Shown piece after piece: positions 56,995 to 64,000 of a DNA stretch of 64,000 bases. The notes beneath the pieces were generated by a model that worked only from the letters and a program-made list of their open reading frames with translations, made no database searches and had not been told where the DNA came from. A program made the translations under genes and the position numbers. Source of the DNA: Cheiracanthium punctorium (Eukaryota > Arthropoda > Arachnida > Araneae > Cheiracanthiidae). The stretch lies in assembly GCA_038373885.1 (NCBI GenBank), contig JAWZYV010018244.1, positions 558,001-622,000 of the forward strand, written 5' to 3'. Numbering within the stretch: the first letter of the stretch is position 1; each line of letters opens with the position of its first letter.

Positions 56995-58590
56995 GAGTTT
57001 ATTAAATATTTACAACATATGCAAAGTATACGAATAACAAAAGTAAAAATTCTGTACAGTTTGAATCACTGAAAACATGCAGACATGAAGGTCAAACTTC
57101 AATAAGATAAATTCTGCATCTGAAAGTTTTGTTCTTGAAGAAATTATCATCATTTTGCTACGTCTGTGGACTTGTGTGAGGGACGCTTATTTTGCCCAGA
57201 GAAAATCAGATTACAAGGGAAGACATATACTTTTTTCTGGACTTGTATTTTAATCCTTTGAAGAACAACCATTTTCACATCAATATAACAGAACAACTGG
57301 ACAGACTCCCCAAATGGCCTCAAATGCTGCAAAAAGTGCAATTATTGCCATCACTTGATCACTATACGGAACATGTAGTAAATCAAATCATCAATCACAT
57401 ACCACAGAACTATTTGCCAGAAATACTAATACTGGTGATCTTTCCACTCAAGCTCACTCTGTGCTTCGCTTAAATCTGCTGACTTCGTGATCTGCAATGC
57501 TGCTATTGCGAAATAGTTCCAATGTTCTTTATGAAGGTGTGTTTGTATTCCAAATATTGTATGATCGTAAATGTGACCTACATTAAGGATTATATTAGAT
57601 ATTTTTCTTTTTCCATTTGATGTAATGCAAATTTAGCAACCTGCCAGCCAGCTATTGCCGATAAAATGTGATCTCCAGTGCCATCGCTAAGTTGGAGCAA
57701 ACGCTGCATTGCACTGGAGGCCATCTCTTGTGGAAGACCCAAAATACCTTACTATAGAATAAATGCATATACATGTATATATAAATATGTAAATATGTAA
57801 AAAAATGGCAGGATCTTATCCAGGAAGGTGCCTCCATATATATATATATACATACATTTGATTGCACCCGCACCCGCACACACATACATATACATGTAAT
57901 AAAGGTAAGTTAATTACTATTTTTAAAAATAATTTCAGTGGAGTGCAAGTGCACAATCATGTACCCATTTCTTAGTGCATATGAAAATATTGTAAATCAC
58001 TGCGGGATTATGGGGGTTTAATGTTATTATATTTCACCCCCTTTCTGACCTCTTCTAAGGGAAAAAAATGCAAGTACTGTATTGATTCTGCGATATGTAT
58101 TCTTATATACCGAAGATAAACACTACATAGATTTAAAAAAAAAAACAGCCCTTACTCCTTCAAATATTTTTCTAGCGATATGCGTATGTGTGCGTGAGTG
58201 TGGGGCGGGGATGGCATTTTTGTAGTTCGCATCACTTTTAAAAATACCTAGGACTAGCACTGGTGATCCTAATAGCACTGGGGAGCCTAATAGAACACTT
58301 GGTGGAGAGGAAGACTAATAAGTGTGTCACCCCCATGTATGATTGCTTAACTTTAGTTTTGAGTACACCATTTTTATGTTAAAGTTTGCTTTTTTCCCCC
58401 ATCTGGTTACTGTACACTCAGCATGTTCTCGCAAATTGGATAACAAGGTTACAGACCAGTTATTGTCCCAAAGCAGAATAGAAGCGATTTAAAGATTTTT
58501 TAAGCACGGTGCCCTGCGTCAGTGGGGCTTGAACTTTTTCAAGTTCGGGGTGCGACAGTAGATCTACCTCCTCGCGGTGTACCCCGGTAA
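56995..58590. other. upstream region of the second zinc-finger gene; no gene seen
   Basis: Probably intron and 5' flank. Overlapping frames at 57150-57473 on both strands have no domain. A TA-rich microsatellite region lies at 57765-57895. The last 90 bp are GC-richer and may be the 5' leader of the LINE. Confidence 0.35.
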
Positions 58591-58596
58591 CGTCCT

Positions 58597-61500
58597 TTGA
58601 CGGCTAAAACATCTACTACCTTCGGCATGCAGCATCACTCTAAGCGTGTTCATCCTTGTGTGTCTTCATGTAAACTGAGCATTTTGCAATGGAATGCAAG
58701 TGGCCTATCACAACATAAGAAAGCTGAGATACAGCATACTCTTGTTGGCCACGATATTGATATTTTTGGAATATCATGGAAGCAAACCTAATACATGAGG
58801 CACTGGACTTCTTTAGATTTCTAGGATACTCTTTGCATCTTCTCCCGAAAGCTAGACAACTTGCTAGTGGAATTCTCGTTGGTGTCAAGAGCGACTTCAC
58901 GGCTGAAATTAAAACTTTTAAGAAAATGGGAGTTACCCAGGACAAATCTGAGATTGTGAAGATAAGAGTTTGGAGCTCTGGACATGTTTTTGAGATATTT
59001 ACTCTATACATTGCACCGGACAGTAAACCTGACCGTTCTCAAATACCTATTTCTCAGAAAACAATTCTAATGGGCGATTTTAATGCGCACTCTCCCAGAT
59101 GGGGTTATCTGGATACAAATGCAGCTGGTAAGGAGGTAATAGACCTTCCGAACTCCAGCCCTTTAGATCTTCTTTACGATCCTTCTGATCCTCATACTTA
59201 TCTATATTACAATGGGACTTTGACCTCACCTGATCTAGTCAGTGTCTCGAATGAACTTGCCCAATTCACACACCGAAATGTTATTGAAGATCCTGGTTCT
59301 GGGCACAGACAAGTTATTACCACAATTGAAATGACCTCATCAAACAAATCCACTCAAGGACCGTTAACGATTTCTTGGAATTTCAGGAAAGCTAAATGGC
59401 ACAAATTTACATCTGTTTTGGAGTAATCATTGAGAGCTGACGGTTTTGATTTTCACCAGTCATCCGATAAATTGATAAAAAGATTTAATGAGTTACTACT
59501 TAATTGCGCAAAAAAGTGTATATACCTAGAGGTAAAGTTAGAAATTACAAGTGCTTTTGGTCTGCGGAGCTCAAAGATTCAAAACAGAAAAGAGACCGGT
59601 TGTTAAAAAAAGCTGAGATGACAAAAAGACCGGTTGACGTTAAAATGTGGAGGAAACAGGCTGCAATATTCAAAAGGAACCTCCTTGTGGCAAAGCGAAA
59701 GACTTTTAATAATTTCATAGAAAATATAAATTATAGGGAAGACAGTTTAAAGATGTATAGGTTTATCTCTGTTTTAAAAAATAAGAATTCTACCCCAAAG
59801 ATACCTATCTTTTAACAAGGCAGAGAATACTTTTCTGATCGAGATATTGCAAATATTTTTGCAAAATCCTACTGCCAGTCTCAGAAAAAACGAGCTTATG
59901 CTAGAAAGGCATCACAAACCCTCAAGAGGAATACCTCCAGGCTTCCTTCACCCCAAACATACTGTTTGTCAGACAGAGAGAACATATTCGACCTGTTCTT
60001 CACTGAGGAAGAAATCACCCTTTGTGTGAACAACTTGAAAACCAAAAAACCTCCAGGTCCGAATAATATTCATGCTGAATTTCTTAAACATATGGGCACT
60101 AATGCAAAACTGATTCTTCTAAAGATTTTTTAACCACATTTGGAAAACAGGAATTGTACCTGGCATTTGGAAGAGGGCTACAATTATTCCTATCTCGAAG
60201 AAAGATGCCTCTGATACCGAAAGCTACAGGCTCATTTCTCTCACTAGCACTATGGCCAAATTAATGGAACGCATGGTCATTAATAGATTGAATTGGTTTC
60301 TTGAAACTAATGATTTGCTTAGACACAAACAAGCTGGTTTCCGTAGAAATCGGTCAACTGCTGATCAGGTGGCTTATTTGAGCCAAAGGGTCAAGATTCT
60401 CTCGACAGACGTGAAATAATGACAGCAGTTTATGTTGATTTTAAATCAGCATATGACTCTGTCTGGAGGGAAAAAATGATCCAAAAACTCCAGGATATAG
60501 GAGTGGAAAGTAAAATGTTGCACTGGCTTTCTTCATTTCTGGGTCAGAGAAGCTGCAAAGTCAGTTTTGGACATTCGACTTCCAAAAGCTGCACTCTCTA
60601 GACTGGATTGCCTCAGGGAGCAGCAAGTAGCTGCTCTCTTTTCAATGTTTACATAAACGATCTGATTTTGGCCTTAATGCAGTCGGAGTGGAGTGCCTTC
60701 TGTTTGCAGACGACCTGGTCATGTGGACTCAATTTCCAAAGAGGAATGCAAGGCATACGACCGAAAAGCTTTTAAACAGAGCTCTAAATCTTTTATCCCA
60801 GTGGTGCGAAGAAAATAACATGGCTGTGAACCTCAGAAAATCTGCAGTGCAGGCTTTTTCATTGATGCACCAAAGCATCAGACCAAATCTGGTCTACAGA
60901 GATCAAGAATTGTTGCATACAGATAGATTTACATATTTAGGAGTTGTCTTCGATAACAAGTTAACTTGGAAACTGCATATTGAATGCTTGATTGGAAAAG
61001 TTGAAAAGCGCCTGAGCATTCTTAAACGCCTAGCTGGTTGTGTTTGGGGTGGTGCTCGCACAACGCTGGAAATCACTTATAAAAAATATACTTTGCCTGT
61101 TATCACGTATTGTTGTGAAGTTCTTATTTCTGATCCAAAGAATTTGATTGAAAAACTGGAGGTGATACAAAATCAGGCCCTCAGGCTGATTGTTGGTGCA
61201 GTGAAGACTGCTCCCATCGACTCTCTTCTTTTCCTGACTAGTACTAGACCCATCCAGGCAGTTATTGAGGAGAGAGCTCTTATACTTTATGAGAAGCTAA
61301 TTAGAATTAAGATCCCTTTCTGGGTCTGTTATAATAATGTACCAAGACATCTAAAAACTCAGGGTGGTTTTCTACAGAGAGTTCTAGAACTAAGAGCAAA
61401 AATAGAACTCGATGATAAATTTGTTCAGGGTTTCTTAAAACCCTGTACACCAAGTCAAGGTAACTGTTAAGCTGGACCTTGCCCAATCATTTCTTAAGAG

Positions 61501-61947
61501 CCATTTGCCCCAGAGTAGCTTAAAGATCCTTGCACTTGAGACCATCCACACCCTCTACCCTGAGCCTCAATGGTTACATATCTACACTGATGGTTCTTTG
61601 ACGGAACTTTCACCAAATGTCGGGGCAGGAATATTTTCCTCCATCTTTTCTTTTTATGTGCCTATTGGAAAACAAAAAACCGCCTTTGATGGCGAAGTTA
61701 TGGCTATTTATGTGGCACTGGAGCAGCTTGTCCCCAGACACCTTTACAATAAGGTTGTTATTCTGTCATATTCCAAGGCTGCCATTCAGGCTATCGGATC
61801 TGGGGAAATACCCATCTCAAAGAATATCCTAGACTGTTGTAGAATCTTATGCCTTACTTCCTCCGAAGAGAAAATTTCTGCGCGATTGCAGCGCCACTGT
61901 GAAAGTATGTTTTACTTCAGTATGTTTCACGAGAGATAAGAACCAGA
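58597..61947 (+). pseudogene. LINE ORF2 relic (I/Jockey-like: endonuclease, RT, RNase H)
   Basis: Pieces in order: endonuclease motifs ILQWNASGLS and ILMGDFNAHSPRWGY, then DPGSGHRQ (58.7-59.3 kb); RT motifs KKPPGPNNIHAEF, AGFRRNRSTADQ, YVDFKSAYDSVW, GLPQGAASS and FADDLVMW (60.0-60.7 kb); TYLGVVFDNKLTW; and RNase H motifs YTDGS and DGEVMAI (61.6-61.7 kb). An RNase H domain after RT points to the I/R1/Jockey group. At least four frame changes and several stops lie between pieces, and the RNase H SDS motif reads SYS (Asp lost). The RNase H region stops abruptly against the LTR at 61948, so the 3' end is missing. Confidence 0.8.
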
Positions 61948-62119
61948 TGTAATGACAGACAGGCATGTTCGCCTGAACAGCATGGCTAAACTTCTAAAAC
62001 CTCTGTCTTAAATGTATATATGTAAATTAAGCATAATAAATTAATCCAGAATGAATGCTTATGAACATTTATAGACAAATCACAGTCACTAAGGAAGTTC
62101 AGAAGGAATTACTCCAACA
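61948..62119 (+). mobile_element. probable 5' LTR of the BEL/Pao element
   Basis: Begins TGTAATGACAGACAGG and ends CCAACA (TG...CA), with AATAAATT inside as a possible poly(A) signal. It is followed within two bases by TTGGTGCC, a primer-binding-site-like stretch. The partner LTR lies outside the window, so borders are inferred. Confidence 0.5.
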
Positions 62120-62141
62120 TTTTGGTGCCTCACCCGCGATC
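62120..62141 (+). other. putative primer-binding site
   Basis: TTTTGGTGCCTCACCCGCG directly follows the LTR end, where LTR elements pair with a tRNA 3' end. The tRNA is not identified. A splice-donor-like GAAGGTGAGTG lies 25 nt downstream. Confidence 0.4.
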
Positions 62142-62246
62142 CAGACTCGGGATAACTTTAGACGAAGGTGAGTGAAACCTTTGCTCACTTATTGATTTAT
62201 TGAAAATAGAGTTACCAAATAAAAACTGATTGTTAAAATTAACAAA

Positions 62247-63310
62247 ATGGATCTTGAGAAGCTTAAGAAAACGCGAGCTACATTGCGAACAGTAACAACT
62301 AAAATTATAAACAAACTGGAAACCGAAATTAAAAAGGCCAAAGAGGACATAGACTCCTTGACAATTGAAGAACAATTGGCTCAGTTAATCGAAAAAGAAA
62401 AAACTCTTATTGCACTTGATACTGACATAGAATCAGTTATAAAAATTACAGAGTTAGAGACTGAGATAGAAACTCGCGAAGAGTATCGCGAAAAAATAAT
62501 TAGCATTAAAGTTAGAAGCAACAAATGTTTACAAAACATAAACGAAAAAACGCAAAAGGCAATGATCTCCTCAAGTAACGGAGTAAATACTTCCAACGCA
62601 GATACGTTAATAACAGTAACGCCCCAGGAAAAGCTAGCATTAAACTACCAAAACTGAACATCGAACAATTTGACGGAGATATATGTTTTTGGCCTTCCTT
62701 TTGGGCCCAATATAAATCAGCATTTCATGAAAGAACGGAACTCTCAATAATGTAGAGAAGTTCAATTATCTAAAATCTGTTCTGATATCAGATGCCGCAA
62801 CAGCTATACAAGGATTAAGTTCGACTTCGGAAAATTACGAAAAGGCTGTAGACATCTTAGAAAGTCGGTTCGGTAAAAAAGAAATTATAATCGATGCTCA
62901 TATGAATAAATTACTTAATTTAAATCCAGTTAGAAAGTCCAGCGATCTAAAAGGTCTAAGAAAACTTTACGATGAATGTTTAATATAAATTCGCGGACTC
63001 GAAAGTCTTTGAATTGAAACCAATACATATGGATGTTTACTATTTCCGGTGTTAATAAAAACAATCCCAAAAGACTTGGCTTTAGAATTTGCCCGTCAGG
63101 AAAAACAAACGAAAGTGAGAAAATAACGGATTTGATGACATTCCTTAAAAGGGAAATAGAAAATAGAGAAAGAACGGAAAATCTGACAAAACCGAACAAT
63201 TCCGAAATTAATCTAAGAGAAAATACCGACAATAAAATATCCAACTATAAAAGCAGAGAAAATTCATATAACTATCACAAATATAAACCTAAACCCTTTC
63301 AAACCCCTAC
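62247..63310 (+). pseudogene. BEL/Pao gag, broken
   Basis: The Gag N-terminus (62247-62657, 136 codons) starts MDLEKLKKTR, is rich in charged heptad-like stretches (coiled coil), and ends early by frameshift. Other frames then continue the DUF1759 core typical of Pao gag: LPKLNIEQFDGD near 62650, FNYLKSVL near 62765 and FGKKE near 62870. Frame changes near 62630 and 62750 and in-frame stops near 62985 and 63010 break it, so this copy cannot make full Gag. Confidence 0.75.
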
Positions 63311-63329
63311 AGCTGTACTGAACGCGATA

Positions 63330-64000
63330 TCCAGAGAAACCTGTGTATATTGTGAAAACGAAACACACACAAGTAATGATTGTACTAAATTTAAGATATC
63401 CGAAAGGAAAAACATTCTAAAACGTAAGAGTTTATGCTATTTCTGCTTAAAAAGGTCCCATATCGCGAAATCCTGTCACTCCAGAGCTGAACTATGTCCC
63501 AAATGTAACAAAAAACACCACAAGTCTATCTGCGACACATTACAATCTAAATCCGACAACGAAACTACAATAACTACCATGTTTCACAATCAACACGAAC
63601 CGAAAGTAGAAAATGATATTTTGTTATTAACTTGTGACGTATTAATTCATCACAATTCTAAATCGAAAATAGCGCGTATTTTGTTGGATACTGGGTCTCA
63701 GAGAAGTTTCGTTTCAGAAAATATAGTTAAAGAGCTAAAACTCCCTATAATTCGTGAAGAAAATTTGAGTGTTTATCCATTTGGTTCTTCTAAACCAATT
63801 AAAAAATCCTACAAAGTTGTTAAATTGCTACTGCGAAATCTCACGAGCTCAGCGGAGATCGAAATTGAGGCACTTCAGACAGAAATTATTTCATCGGCGC
63901 CAGTGACAATTCCAAATGAAAAACTACGAGAGCTGATGAGAGAGAAAAATTACCCCCTGGCTTACGAAAAGCGCGGTCAAGGTCAAATCGGAATTCTAAT
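63330..64000 (+). pseudogene. BEL/Pao nucleocapsid zinc knuckles and protease, partial
   Basis: Open to the window end. Three zinc knuckles: CVYCENETHTSNDC, CYFCLKRSHIAKSC and CPKCNKKHHKSIC. Then the aspartic protease active site LLDTGSQRSF (DUF1758 type) near 63685, followed by a region ending GQGQIGIL at 64000. The RT, RNase H and integrase would follow outside. This part is unbroken, but upstream breaks make the element defective unless reads correct them. Confidence 0.8.

Noticed and set aside
57192..57473. 94-codon frame upstream of the second zinc-finger gene
   Set aside because: No domain, no splice or promoter context, and overlapping frames on both strands.

Overview
The window is AT-rich, repeat-dense animal DNA with introns, poly(A)-tailed insertions and C2H2 zinc-finger genes. 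It most likely comes from an arthropod, and the mix of a Tc1 element, BEL/Pao, hAT, Helitron and mariner relics suggests a chelicerate such as a spider. That placement is inference; nothing here names the species.
Host genes. I can support three. (1) A C2H2 zinc-finger gene with 11 fingers on the + strand (3300-4334). (2) A five-exon gene on the - strand (12147-20272) that encodes 183 residues and looks like securin (PTTG family): two KEN boxes, an RKGL destruction box, a PEIE motif and an acidic C-terminus. It is found only by joining splice sites, because no exon stands out as a long reading frame. (3) A second C2H2 gene with 16 fingers on the - strand (55480-56919). It is a paralogue of the first, lying about 51 kb away in opposite orientation. 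Both zinc-finger genes begin just after a splice acceptor at matching positions, and both are followed by broken, out-of-frame fingers.
Mobile DNA fills most of the rest. 25.4-39.1 kb is an old segmental duplication (copy A about 25371-28901, copy B about 34004-39051). Copy B alone carries an intact Tc1 element (34097-35505) and a Harbinger-type MITE (37279-37573). Between the copies a TIR element (29314-32220) is split by a Helitron (29449-31989). A 2.2-kb foldback element with arms of about 840 bp lies at 39339-41574. From 42390 to 49348 a single pair of hAT-type ends with a perfect 8-bp target-site duplication encloses about 7 kb, inside which sit a Helitron, a retroposed short RNA with a 17-bp target duplication, and two 190-bp hAT MITEs with their own perfect 8-bp duplications. 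The right end holds a decayed LINE with endonuclease, reverse transcriptase and RNase H regions (58.6-61.9 kb). It is joined directly to a BEL/Pao LTR element (61948 onward) whose gag is broken and whose protease region runs off the window.
Function. The zinc-finger genes are probable DNA-binding regulators. The securin-like protein would inhibit separase until anaphase. The other elements explain most of the non-genic structure. No rRNA, functional tRNA or CRISPR array is seen.
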